Shown here piece after piece: positions 23,599-31,776 of a stretch of 33,888 nt of DNA. Made by a program: the position numbers and the translations under genes. The DNA is from Propionicimonas sp. (lineage in GTDB: Bacteria; Actinomycetota; Actinomycetes; Propionibacteriales; Propionibacteriaceae): contig JAOATP010000211.1 of the NCBI GenBank assembly GCA_030158185.1, forward strand, positions 1 to 33,888, written 5' to 3'. The notes beneath the pieces were generated by a model that saw only the letters and a program-made list of their open reading frames with translations, was not told where the DNA came from and ran no database searches. The first letter of the stretch is position 1, and every line of letters starts with the position of its first letter.

Positions 23599-24543
23599 AT
23601 GTTCGCACTGCCCGAATCGTGGGTGTGGGACTTCTGGTTCGCCGACGACGGGGAGCTGTACCACCTCTTCTTTCTGCACGCCCCGAAGTCGCTCATTGAC
23701 CCCGACGCCCGGCACTACTCGGCCTCGATCGGCCACGCGGTCTCTCCCGACCTCACCAGCTGGACGCGGGTCGCCGACGCCCTCACGCACGGCCAGCCCG
23801 GCGACTTCGATGAACTGGCCACGTGGACGGGCTCGGTCACCCGGCACTCCGATGGCACCTGGTTCCTCTTCTACACCGGGGCCCGGCTGGTGGACGGCAA
23901 GAACGTGCAGTCCATCTGCTACGCCACCTCACCCGACCTGGACGCCTGGGAGAAGCAGGGCTGGATCGCGGAGGCAGACGACCACTGGTACGAGAAGCTC
24001 GCCGACCAGGGCTGGCACGACGAGGCGTTCCGCGATCCCTGGGTCCTCCCGGACCCGGACGGCAACGGCTGGCACCTGCTGATCACGGCCCGTGGGCGCA
24101 CCGGCCCCACCGATGACCGCGGGGTCGTCGGCCACTGCTGGTCTCCCGACCTTCGCACGTGGGAGGTGCGTCCGCCCTTGTCGGAGGTGGGTGAGGGATT
24201 CGGTCAGCTCGAGGTGATGCACACCGTCGTGGTGGAGGGCCAGCCGTTCCTGCTGTTCAGCTGCCTCGCGCAGGACGCGTCCGAGGCGCTTCGGAACACC
24301 GGCACACCCGGCGGTACCTGGGCTGCGAGGGCCCAGAGCGTGCTCGGCCCCTACGACCTGTCCGGAGCCCAGCTGCTGGCCGACGCACGCTTCTATGTCG
24401 GCCGGCTGGTCCAGCTCCGCGACACCGGGCAGTGGCGGTTCATGGCCTTCGACCACGAGATGCCCGACGGCTCGTTCGGCGGAACCATCACCGACCCCCG
24501 ACCGGTGTCCCTCGTCGACGGCGAACTCGTCCTCGGCGGATAA
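23599..24543 (+). CDS. Five-bladed beta-propeller glycoside hydrolase, GH32/GH43-like
   Basis: This 314-residue cytoplasmic protein has no signal peptide. Seen: the N-terminal WVWDFWFADDGELYHLFFL, in which an early Asp matches the nucleophile blade of GH32/GH43 clan enzymes. WTGSV and FRDPWVLPDPDG follow; the latter holds the RDP motif whose Asp stabilises the transition state. QLEVMHTVVVEGQPF holds a candidate acid Glu. Repeated SPDLxxW turns mark the propeller blades. Related proteins cleave fructosides or arabinosides; this one is shorter than typical GH32 enzymes because it lacks the C-terminal beta-sandwich. ATG 23599 follows GGAG by eight bases; ATG 23587 is a weaker option. Substrate unknown. 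Confidence 0.78.
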   Translation: MFALPESWVWDFWFADDGELYHLFFLHAPKSLIDPDARHYSASIGHAVSPDLTSWTRVADALTHGQPGDFDELATWTGSVTRHSDGTWFLFYTGARLVDGKNVQSICYATSPDLDAWEKQGWIAEADDHWYEKLADQGWHDEAFRDPWVLPDPDGNGWHLLITARGRTGPTDDRGVVGHCWSPDLRTWEVRPPLSEVGEGFGQLEVMHTVVVEGQPFLLFSCLAQDASEALRNTGTPGGTWAARAQSVLGPYDLSGAQLLADARFYVGRLVQLRDTGQWRFMAFDHEMPDGSFGGTITDPRPVSLVDGELVLGG

Positions 24544-24559
24544 CGGGGGCTCCGACGAC

Positions 24560-25654
24560 TCAGTGGACGGGCTCGATGGCGGGCCATCGTCCGCGCTGGT
24601 AGGAGTCGGGGTAGCGGGCCATCGCGTCGGCGTCCAGCTCCGCTGCTGCCCGCTGCGGCCAGGACGGCTCGCGCAGCGCGACCCTTGCCAGCGAGATGAC
24701 GTCGGCGCTGCCCTCGTCGAGAATGGCCTGGGCCTGGCCGGGCTCGGTGATGAGGCCGACGGCGCTCACCGGCAGCCCGGCAGCGCGGACGGCGCGCGCC
24801 AACTTCACCTGGTAGCCGGGGCCTGCGGGGATCTTGGCGACGACGTTCCCGCCGCTGGAGACGTCGATCAGGTCGACACCGTGGTCACCCAGCATCCTGG
24901 CGACCTCGGTGGCCTCCTCGACGCTGAAGCCGCCTTCGGTCCACTCCGTCGCGGAGATGCGCACCAGCAGGGGCTTCTCGGCTGGCCAGGCCGCGCGCAC
25001 GGCGTCGGTCACCTCCAGCAGCAGGCGGCTGCGTCCGGCGAGGTCGCCGCCGTAGCCGTCGGTGCGGTGGTTCGACAGAGGGGAGAGGAACTCGAAGAGC
25101 AGGTAGCCGTGCGCGGCGTGCAGCTCGACGGCGTCGAACCCTGCAGCGTCGGCCCGGCGCGCTGCGGCGGCGAACGCGCCAACGACCTGGGCGATGTCCT
25201 CAAGGCTGGCCTCACGGGGCGTCGCCAGACCCGGGAACGCGATCGCCGAGGGCGCGATGGTCTCCCAGCCACCGTCCTCGAGGGGCACCGAGCCGGACTG
25301 GTGCGCCTCGAACCCGCGGTAGGTGGACGCCTTGCGTCCCGCGTGGGCGAGCTGGATCGCCATCGCAGCGCCCTGGGAGTGGCAGAAGTCCACGATGTGC
25401 TTCCAGGCCTCCTGCTGCTCGGAATTCCAGAGTCCCGGGCACTGCGGCGTGATGCGTCCCTCCGGCACCACGCCGGTGGCCTCGGCGATGATCAGGCCGA
25501 ACCCGCCGGTTGCCCGCGCCCCCAGGTGCACGAGGTGCCAGTCGCGGGGCACACCGTCCTTCTGCTCGCACTGGTACTGGCACATCGGGGCAAGGACGAT
25601 GCGGTTCGGGATGGTCAGGCCGCGCAGAGTCAGCGGATCGAAAAGGGACACCAT
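24560..25654 (-). CDS. Old-yellow-enzyme NADPH ene-reductase, YqjM/NamA type
   Basis: This 364-residue FMN flavoprotein reduces activated C=C bonds with NADPH. Seen: APMCQYQC at about 22-29, with the Cys that tunes FMN in YqjM-type enzymes, and LAHAGRKAS, whose paired residues contact FMN. FDAVELHAAHGYLLFEFL supplies substrate-binding His residues, and the loop RTDGYGGDLAGRSRLLLEV is characteristic of the class. DVSSGGN and GLITEP form the phosphate site. ATG 25654 has no Shine-Dalgarno; CCTAACCTGTAACC lies directly before it, so the transcript may be leaderless. It converges with the glycosidase gene and is divergent from a methyltransferase. Physiological role unknown; stress detoxification is usual for the family. 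Confidence 0.93.
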   Translation of the reverse strand: MVSLFDPLTLRGLTIPNRIVLAPMCQYQCEQKDGVPRDWHLVHLGARATGGFGLIIAEATGVVPEGRITPQCPGLWNSEQQEAWKHIVDFCHSQGAAMAIQLAHAGRKASTYRGFEAHQSGSVPLEDGGWETIAPSAIAFPGLATPREASLEDIAQVVGAFAAAARRADAAGFDAVELHAAHGYLLFEFLSPLSNHRTDGYGGDLAGRSRLLLEVTDAVRAAWPAEKPLLVRISATEWTEGGFSVEEATEVARMLGDHGVDLIDVSSGGNVVAKIPAGPGYQVKLARAVRAAGLPVSAVGLITEPGQAQAILDEGSADVISLARVALREPSWPQRAAAELDADAMARYPDSYQRGRWPAIEPVH

Positions 25655-25735
25655 GGTTACAGGTTAGGGACGGGCTTGTTGCAGCTGGCGTGCCGTCCAG
25701 CGATTCGGCCTAGCCTCGCCGGAAGAGGTGAGGCG

Positions 25736-26353
25736 ATGTCGGAAGCAGCCAGCTGGGCTGAACGTCACGCCGCAGCAGCGATGGCCTGGGACACCACCCC
25801 CAACCCGTTCGTTGTCGCGGCGTGCAGGAAGCTGCGGCCCGGTCGCGCCCTCGACCTGGGTGCCGGCGAGGGCGCCAATGCCACCTGGCTCGCCGGACGG
25901 GGCTGGCAGGTGACGGCCATCGATTCCAACACCGTCGTCGTCGGACGCATCCAGAGCCACTCGGCGCTGCTGAACCACCCGGTGGACGCCATCGTCGGGG
26001 ACGCGGTGAGCTACCGGCCGCGGCCGGCGACGTTCGACCTCATCCTGCTCAGCTACCTGCAGCTGCCCGCGCACCAGCTGCGACTGGCGTTCCAGCACGT
26101 CGTGCCGGGCCTTGCCCCGGGCGGACGGATCCTGATCGTCGCGCACGATGCCAGCAACCTCGACCAGGGCTGGGGCGGTCCCCGCGACCCGAACCTGCTC
26201 ACGACGCCGGAGGTGGTGGCAGGCGTCCTGACCGCTCTCGGCCTGGAAGTGCTCCGCGCAGAAGTTGTCCGCAGGGAGGTGCCGACGGAGGTCGGTTTCC
26301 ACGTGGCCCTTGATCACGTGGTCGAGGCTGTCGCGCCGGCTCGCGATCAGTAG
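25736..26353 (+). CDS. Class I SAM-dependent methyltransferase (small)
   Basis: This 205-residue cytoplasmic protein has a Rossmann methyltransferase core. Motif I is ALDLGAGEGANATWLA at about 37-52, and the acidic end of the second strand is VTAIDSN. Later come IVGDAVSYRP and the motif IV region FDLILLSYLQLP, then the post-motif LAPGGRILIVAHD. The family includes tellurite-resistance TehB-like and other small-molecule methyltransferases; the substrate cannot be told. ATG 25736 is preceded by GAGGTGAGGCG. It is divergent from the ene-reductase with an 81-base gap. Confidence 0.85.
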   Translation: MSEAASWAERHAAAAMAWDTTPNPFVVAACRKLRPGRALDLGAGEGANATWLAGRGWQVTAIDSNTVVVGRIQSHSALLNHPVDAIVGDAVSYRPRPATFDLILLSYLQLPAHQLRLAFQHVVPGLAPGGRILIVAHDASNLDQGWGGPRDPNLLTTPEVVAGVLTALGLEVLRAEVVRREVPTEVGFHVALDHVVEAVAPARDQ

Positions 26354-26781
26354 CCGCGCGGCATCGGGCCGACCTGGCCGCTGACCGACAGCCACCTTCC
26401 CGCAGCGTGGTTCACCAGGGTGACCAGACGCCGAGGGGTTTGCGGGGCCAAAAAGCGGACCAGAAGGCGTGAACAGACCACCGGTCCGGGTAGCGGGTCG
26501 AGACAATTCTGAGGCCACCCTCGCCGACCCCTCGCGAGGCGGTTCTCCCGAGCAGCCCTCACCCCGGCGGTCCATCCCCCAAGACCCCTCAGGACCGCCG
26601 GAGTTGCCGCCGTGATGCGCGGGCATTTCGGAGAATCGGCCGGCGCCGCCATGCCGGCTGGCCCACGTCGGGACCAGGCTTCTGCCTGGTCCCGACGATG
26701 GCGAGAACCCCCGGTGCCGAGGTGGAGCCTTTCGGGGGGTTTGGGTCGAGAATGAGTACCACCATCCTCGGAGGTACATCG
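26354..26781. other. 428-bp region without a recognisable gene
   Basis: The region separates the small methyltransferase from the large LuxR regulator. A minus-strand open frame at 26347-26652 has no family motif and no convincing start. The main structure is the hairpin at 26666-26697, and the promoter of the LuxR gene must lie between that hairpin and 26782. Nothing else is evident. Confidence 0.5.
26666..26697 (+). terminator. Strong 14-bp hairpin upstream of the LuxR gene
   Basis: CGTCGGGACCAGGC and its exact reverse complement flank the loop TTCT. No U-tract follows on either strand. It is 312 bases after the methyltransferase stop and 84 bases before the regulator start. A terminator or a leader structure are both possible. 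Confidence 0.5.
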
Positions 26782-28761
26782 ATGCCCGATGCTTCCAGAA
26801 CTGCCAGCCGGCAGCTCGCGAATCCCGGCATCGGTCCTCGCGCTGTCCGGCGGCCTGCCGGGGAGCGAACGCTTCCCTCCGGGGCGCCGGCCTGGCTGCC
26901 GGTCCTGAGCGTGTGCCCCGAGGTCACCGAGGACTCCTACGCCGCCATCGCCGAGTGCTTCGGCGAGTCACCGGGCGGCTGGCCGGAATTCGAGTGCTGG
27001 CTGCGCAGCGCGGCTCTTGCGGATCCGGTTCCCCATTCCCAGCCGGTCTCGCTGAAGGTGCGGGACGTGTGGTTGCCTGCGCTCGATCTCGCCCTCGGCC
27101 GCCTCCTGGACCAGGCAGAGACGCGTGCCAGGCTCGTCCGGTGCCCCCATCGGGAGCTTCGAAAGCCCCTGATCACCGCCGTCGCTGTCTGGGCGCGGAA
27201 CGCCGGGCGCTGGGACGTGCTGCAGGACCTCTGGCGTCAGGTCGCCGACGACGCTGCAAACATTCCGGACGGCGTCTTGCCGGTCTATGTCGACCTGCCC
27301 GCCGACGCGCGCAAGGACTACCCGATTCTGACCTGGGCCTCCGCCGTCGCCGAAGCCGACGCCGCGAACCCCCGCTCGACGCGAACCGCGGTCTTCCTCA
27401 ACAGGATGATCCTCGACTCTGCGATGCTGCACGCCGACTGGGCCCTGCGGGAAGACACTGACACGGCCGTCTTCGCAGGAATCCTGAGGATGATCGGCGA
27501 GCGGCACCTCCCACCGTCCGGCATGCCGCTGGACGCCGCCTGGCGGACCAAGGAGGCCATCGACAGGTTCATCGACGAGCGCTCCCGCATGGGGAGGCCG
27601 CCCACCCGCCTGTCGCACTCGCTCTTCCGGGTCACGTCCGGACAACTCGCCGTGTTCCGGGCCGACCTCGCTGGAGCGGTGGCGGAGGCCCGCTGGGGCG
27701 GCATTCTCGCCCTGGGCCCCTCGACCTCCGACCTCGCCGTGGGGATCGAGGCGCTGGCCCACGGCCTTGCCGGAGAGGCCGGCGACCGGCCGACCAGACC
27801 CGCGGGCCCCTCCCCCGACAGCTTCCGGTTCGGCTGCCTCAGCCAGATGGCTTCCGTGATGAAGTCACTGGCGGACGGCCGGGACGCGCTGGAGAGCCTG
27901 GATCGCGCCGGGGTCGAAGCTGTCCTGGGCGCTGTCAGCCAGGACACGGCAACGATCGCCGGCGTATGGGCCTCCTGGGTCGGTCTGGAGGCACTCCACG
28001 CAGCGATCTGGGGCGAGGCACCGGAGGGACTCAACCGCCTGTTCGCCGCGCTCGCCGACCAGCCGATGGGAGTGCGCCAGCAGGACGAGCCGTTGAGCGG
28101 CCTGATGCTGGCCCGCGCCCAGGCGCTCCTGCTCAGCAGGATCGGGGCCTTCGGTGCAGCCACCTTGTGCACCGACCTCATTGCGGAGCGCTTCCGGACC
28201 GTGCCGCTGGCAAGGACGCTGCTCTGGGCCGGCCAGTTCGGCCCGGCCGTGCGGACCATGGAGCTGACCCTTCCCGACCCCTACCTGTTGCACTCGGACC
28301 GGCTGCAGCTGCTCATCATCCGGGGTGCTGCAACGACGCTGGACGGCAGCATCACCGACGACATCAGAAGCGACACCCTCACGGCGTTGCGGCATCTTGT
28401 GCAGGACCGGAGCTACCTGCCCCTGGCAATGCTGCCCCGCCGGGCTCGGGACGCCGTCCTCGATCTGGGCGGGACGCTGGCGACGGACCCCGGGACGACG
28501 GAGCAGTTCGCGGGACTCCTCGACCGCCTGCCCGACGTCAAGGACGGCGTGGGCGGGGTGGGGTTGATCCAGCTGACCGAGCGCGAAGCCGTCCTGCTCC
28601 CGCTCCTCGCCACCAACGATTCGGTGCCCGACATCGCGAAGCGGCTGCACGTCTCGGTGCACACCCTTCGCACGCAGGTGGCAACTCTCAGGGAGAAGTT
28701 CCAGGCGTCCACCCGCGCCGAACTGGTGCGCAAGGCAGGCTCGTACGGAGCCCTCCGCTAG
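26782..28761 (+). CDS. Large orphan LuxR-family regulator lacking a visible ATPase domain
   Basis: This 659-residue protein has a clear C-terminal LuxR HTH at about 595-655 (LTEREAVLLPLLA, VPDIAKRLHVSVHTLRTQVATLREKF). The long N-terminal part is rich in Leu, Ala and Trp helices (for example LPALDLALGRLLDQAE) and looks like a helical repeat scaffold. No Walker A or Walker B motif is visible, and no signal peptide or membrane segment. LuxR proteins of the LAL class carry an AAA-like ATPase followed by TPR-like helices; this one resembles only the latter. ATG 26782 follows GGAGG by eight bases. Its neighbours are convergent or distant, so its targets cannot be named. The HTH assignment is secure; the sensing role is inferred. 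Confidence 0.8.
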   Translation: MPDASRTASRQLANPGIGPRAVRRPAGERTLPSGAPAWLPVLSVCPEVTEDSYAAIAECFGESPGGWPEFECWLRSAALADPVPHSQPVSLKVRDVWLPALDLALGRLLDQAETRARLVRCPHRELRKPLITAVAVWARNAGRWDVLQDLWRQVADDAANIPDGVLPVYVDLPADARKDYPILTWASAVAEADAANPRSTRTAVFLNRMILDSAMLHADWALREDTDTAVFAGILRMIGERHLPPSGMPLDAAWRTKEAIDRFIDERSRMGRPPTRLSHSLFRVTSGQLAVFRADLAGAVAEARWGGILALGPSTSDLAVGIEALAHGLAGEAGDRPTRPAGPSPDSFRFGCLSQMASVMKSLADGRDALESLDRAGVEAVLGAVSQDTATIAGVWASWVGLEALHAAIWGEAPEGLNRLFAALADQPMGVRQQDEPLSGLMLARAQALLLSRIGAFGAATLCTDLIAERFRTVPLARTLLWAGQFGPAVRTMELTLPDPYLLHSDRLQLLIIRGAATTLDGSITDDIRSDTLTALRHLVQDRSYLPLAMLPRRARDAVLDLGGTLATDPGTTEQFAGLLDRLPDVKDGVGGVGLIQLTEREAVLLPLLATNDSVPDIAKRLHVSVHTLRTQVATLREKFQASTRAELVRKAGSYGALR

Positions 28762-28816
28762 CAGGCGCTGCGGCCCCACCGGGCCTCGCGGGAGTCCGCC
28801 CCTCCGCCCGCCGGGC

Positions 28817-29437
28817 TCAGAGAGTTCCCATGGCCAACGCCTTGCCGTAGGACGCCGGATCGTCGAGGACCTTCAGGATGTGGACGGCGACGTCGCTCCG
28901 GCTGATCCGGTTCTTCATCGGACGACCCTCCGACGTGGCCTGGGCGACGTAGGTGCCCGTTGCCGGATCGTCGGTGAGGCCGCCGGGACGGACGATCGTC
29001 CAGTCCAGCCCCGAAGCCTGTGCTGCGGCCTCCTGCTCGGCGTGGTCGGCGAGCGCCTTCCCCAGCACGGTCCGCGCGAACACGCGGACGGGTGCGGGCA
29101 TCAGGCTCATCGAGTCCCCGACGCCGAGGGAGGACTGCACGATCAGCCGGCGGACGCCCGCAGCCTGCATGGCCGCGATGACACTGCGGGTCACGACGGC
29201 ACGGTTCCGGTCAGCACCCGCCGAGCCGCCGACGGTGACAACGACAGCGTCCGCACCTTCGACGGCCGAGCGCACCACTGCTGGATCGGTGGCATCACCG
29301 ACCACGTCCGACACCAGCCCCGAGGGCGTGGCCCCACCCCTGCGGGACAGGCAGGTCACTGCGTGACCCGCCTCCGCAGCGAGCCTGACGACCTGCGCAC
29401 CGGTTCCTGAGTTGCCACCAACAACGGTTATGTTCAC
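28817..29437 (-). CDS. NAD(P)-binding NmrA/SDR-like protein
   Basis: This is a Rossmann-fold protein of 206 residues. The N-terminal dinucleotide motif VVGGNSGTGAQVVRLAAEAGH at about 5-25 follows the GGxxGxG pattern of atypical short-chain dehydrogenases. DVVGDATDP and VEGADAVVVTVG follow, then RRLIVQSSLGVGD and WTIVRPGGLTDDP, typical of NAD(P)H-binding (NmrA-like) proteins such as BVR-B. The classical YxxxK catalytic pair is absent, so it may act as a flavin reductase-like enzyme or a sensor. GTG 29437 is chosen; a TTG at 29452 is possible. It converges with the LuxR gene. Confidence 0.82.
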   Translation of the reverse strand: MNITVVGGNSGTGAQVVRLAAEAGHAVTCLSRRGGATPSGLVSDVVGDATDPAVVRSAVEGADAVVVTVGGSAGADRNRAVVTRSVIAAMQAAGVRRLIVQSSLGVGDSMSLMPAPVRVFARTVLGKALADHAEQEAAAQASGLDWTIVRPGGLTDDPATGTYVAQATSEGRPMKNRISRSDVAVHILKVLDDPASYGKALAMGTL

Positions 29438-29582
29438 GAGCCCATCCAACAACCCCGCCCCAAAGGGGGCGCAGCGCGAGTCGCCTCCGGCCGCGTAGCC
29501 GACCCCGCTGCCGCTGTTCCCTCGATCACACCGCCATCTGTCAGGTGGGGCGGATCACCGCCAGCAACGGGCGCGGTGCCCG

Positions 29583-29969
29583 TCAACCCGTCGGCCCGTC
29601 CACCGCGCCACCGGACTCCACCCAGGCCTTGAAGCCGCCGAGGTTGTAGACCTGCTCGAAGCCGAGCTCCTTCAGCGCCTTCCCACCGAGGGCCGATCGG
29701 CCGCCGGACGCGCAGTACACGATGAGGGGGCGCTCCGTCTGGAAGTGCGGATCGTGCGATGCGCTCGCCGGGTCGGCACGGAATTCGAGCATGCCGCGCG
29801 AGATGTTGATCGCTCCGGCGATCTTGCCTTCGCGGGCCACCTCCGGGGCGTCCCGGACGTCGACCACCAGGGCATCGCCACCGGCGATCATCTGCTTCGC
29901 CAGCTCCGGAGTGATCCGGGGTACCACTGCATCCGCAGCCTCGACCATCTGCTTCACACTCAGGTTCAT
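29583..29969 (-). CDS. Single-domain rhodanese
   Basis: This 128-residue cytoplasmic protein has one rhodanese domain. Seen: ALVVDVRDAPEVAREGKIAG (CH2A-like segment, about 33-52), GAINISRG, and the active-site loop VYCASGGRSALGGKAL near residue 86, where Cys would carry the persulfide. YNLGGFKAWVESGG ends the domain. The six-residue loop after Cys fits sulfurtransferases rather than Cdc25 phosphatases. ATG 29969 follows GGGAG at nine bases. It is 145 bases upstream of the NmrA-like gene on the same strand. The sulfur donor and acceptor are unknown. Confidence 0.9.
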   Translation of the reverse strand: MNLSVKQMVEAADAVVPRITPELAKQMIAGGDALVVDVRDAPEVAREGKIAGAINISRGMLEFRADPASASHDPHFQTERPLIVYCASGGRSALGGKALKELGFEQVYNLGGFKAWVESGGAVDGPTG

Positions 29970-30075
29970 TGGGCCAATCTCCCTTGATTCGGCGCCTGCC
30001 CTCTCAGGCTATTCCTCGCCCAGAGGTTCCACGCCAGATTGGTTGAGTTGGCCCCATCGGGCGACGGTGACCCGG

Positions 30076-30195
30076 TCAGCGGCTCCCACCATCATCAGCG
30101 GGGTGGCCGTCCGTGAGTGTCCGTGCAGCTGATCCTCGCCTGTCGGACACCACGCGGATCACGGCGAGCACCGCAACACATGCCGCGAGTATCAC
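30076..30195 (-). CDS. Possible 39-residue membrane microprotein, translationally coupled
   Basis: A GTG at 30195 overlaps the TGA of the upstream membrane-protein gene (GTGA), and AGAAGG lies just before it. The 39-residue product opens with a hydrophobic helix, VILAACVAVLAVIRVV, followed by a polar, charged tail to the stop. No family is recognised. It could also be a frameshifted C-terminus of the upstream gene, which would add one last helix to that protein. Included because the overlap and helix are suggestive, not because conservation is known. Confidence 0.35.
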   Translation of the reverse strand: MILAACVAVLAVIRVVSDRRGSAARTLTDGHPADDGGSR

Positions 30196-30965
30196 GAGGC
30201 CTTCTGGGTGGCCGTGGCGGCGAGCCGGAAGCGGCACTCGCGGCAGCGGGACGTTCTCGGACCGGGCGTGGCCATCGAGGGGCTCCGCACGAGGCGGGCC
30301 GCCTCGGGCGCGAGGGCGACGAGGAGCGCCAACGCTGCTGCCAGGTTGAGGATCTCCATCCCGTCGGGTGCCGCGATGAGGAGCGAGCCGGCGAACAGGG
30401 CGGCCGCCTGCCACTTCGGCCACATCCCGGACCGCAGCAGACCGGCAGCCTGGATGGCGACGCCGACCGGCAGGAGCACCATCCCCCAGACGAGCACCAC
30501 CCAACCCTGCTTCGCGAAGATCGCCGTGAGCCCGGGGATCATGGCGGTGAAGGTCGCGTCGTCGACCGCGTCCAGCGCACTCATGGTGAGGCACATCGCG
30601 CCCTTGTCGGCAGCGAGCAGGCAGGCTCCGAGCACCGCCATCGCGCCCCCGGCCAGGCCCGCCCAGGCGCCCCGACCGGCCCGCAGGAGCGACTGGAGGT
30701 GCCACGCCACGACGACAAGGAGCGCCGTATTGAGGGTCACCAATGCGTGAGCGAACTGCAGGAGTGGGTTGCCGCGAGCCCGCAGGATCAGCTCGGCCGG
30801 CTCGAGCAGCTGCATGCTGCCCAGGCCCGGATGGGTGGCGAACGCGAACACGAAGATGGCCGGCATGGCGACCAGCGCCACGGCTGTGCCCAGCCGGCGG
30901 GCACGCTCGGTAGGATCGGGCTGGTTCAGGCTCCGCGACGAGGCGGGCAGGGTCTTGGTGGTCAC
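30192..30965 (-). CDS. Multi-pass membrane protein of unknown function, TetR-linked
   Basis: This 257-residue protein has about six hydrophobic segments: roughly residues 23-43, 68-90, 98-118, 135-160, 165-185 and 190-215. GTG 30965 is preceded by AGGAGG. Recognisable loops are FATHPGLGSM after the first helix and APDGMEILNLAAALALL in the last. I do not recognise a named family with certainty; it resembles small DUF4386-like membrane proteins. It is divergent from a TetR regulator with a 96-base gap, so it is the likely regulated target. The C-terminus (SRCRECRFRLAATATQ) is polar and atypical, which raises the possibility of a late frameshift. Confidence 0.7.
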   Translation of the reverse strand: MTTKTLPASSRSLNQPDPTERARRLGTAVALVAMPAIFVFAFATHPGLGSMQLLEPAELILRARGNPLLQFAHALVTLNTALLVVVAWHLQSLLRAGRGAWAGLAGGAMAVLGACLLAADKGAMCLTMSALDAVDDATFTAMIPGLTAIFAKQGWVVLVWGMVLLPVGVAIQAAGLLRSGMWPKWQAAALFAGSLLIAAPDGMEILNLAAALALLVALAPEAARLVRSPSMATPGPRTSRCRECRFRLAATATQKAS

Positions 30966-31061
30966 TGGTTCCTCCTGACGATGGACTACGTGTATCCACC
31001 ATCCGTCCGGTTCACGAGGTGCGCCACGAGGAACCCCGGCAGTCCCGGACAGGAGGCGCGT
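30966..31061. promoter_or_regulatory. Divergent promoter region between membrane protein and TetR gene
   Basis: Both genes must be transcribed from this 96-base gap. An imperfect inverted pair, ACGATGG and CCATCCGT (about 30977-31006), flanks a 15-base centre and could be a TetR-type operator. No precise -35/-10 could be fixed. Confidence 0.4.
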
Positions 31062-31619
31062 ATGTGTCCGATATCGCCAGACGCTCGGTCTGTCCGTACC
31101 CGCAACCGGCTGCGTGGCGCCGTGCTGGACCTCCTTCGCACCCGCTCGTGGGAGGACATCACGGTCGCGGACGTTGTGGCTCACACCCAGTGCTCACGGT
31201 CCACCTTCTACGCACACTACGACGACCGCGATGCCCTTCTGGCCGACGCGTTCCTTGGTGCGATGGACATCGTGCCCGCGACCGGGAAGGGCCACTGCCT
31301 CGCCTTTGTTCCCGGCTTGTTCGAACACCTCGACCGGCACCGAGTCCTTGCCGAGCCCTACCTCGTGCAAGGGCATGGTGGTCCGATGGTGCCAGCGCTG
31401 CGCGAACGGATCCATGTCCACGTCCGCGAGCGGCTGGACGCAACCATGCCGAACCTGGTGGACGCGCAACGTGCGGAGCTCGCGGCCACCGTCGGAGGGG
31501 CGATCTGGGCGTGCATGCTCTGGTGGCTCGAGGACGGCCACGACGTCACTCCCGCCGACGCGGCCCAGTCCCTGGTCGCCCTCCTCGGCCCCGGACTTGC
31601 CCGCATGTCGCAGGGCTAG
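31062..31619 (+). CDS. TetR-family transcriptional regulator
   Basis: This 185-residue repressor-type protein has an N-terminal TetR HTH at about 12-58 (RNRLRGAVLDLLRTRSWEDI, TVADVVAHTQCSRSTFYAHY) with the helix 3 and 4 signature STFYAHYDDRDAL. The C-terminal ligand domain contains RERIHVHVRERLDATMP and GAIWACMLWWLEDG; the latter resembles the C-terminal region of the TetR_C_33 group. ATG 31062 follows AGGAGG. It most likely controls the divergent membrane-protein gene and itself. The ligand is unknown. Confidence 0.9.
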   Translation: MCPISPDARSVRTRNRLRGAVLDLLRTRSWEDITVADVVAHTQCSRSTFYAHYDDRDALLADAFLGAMDIVPATGKGHCLAFVPGLFEHLDRHRVLAEPYLVQGHGGPMVPALRERIHVHVRERLDATMPNLVDAQRAELAATVGGAIWACMLWWLEDGHDVTPADAAQSLVALLGPGLARMSQG

Positions 31620-31776
31620 CTGCCCGAGCCCGAACGACTGCCCGGCTGAGGGGGCGTTTCCCGTAGTCAGGCAGAGGTGATGAGATATGAACTCACGATC
31701 GGGCATTGACAACACGAGAACCGATCGGCCCTGTGTCATTCGACATCTCGGTGCTGGCGGATGGCCACGGACCGCG

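Noticed and set aside
26347-26652. A minus-strand open frame of 101 codons in the gap before the LuxR gene
   Set aside because: No family motif, no ribosome site and an overlap with the methyltransferase end. A degenerate gene cannot be excluded but is not supported.
30966-31061. GGACTACGTGTATCC as a perfect TetR operator
   Set aside because: Only the outer three bases pair around its centre. The symmetry is too poor to name it, so just the gap is annotated as regulatory.
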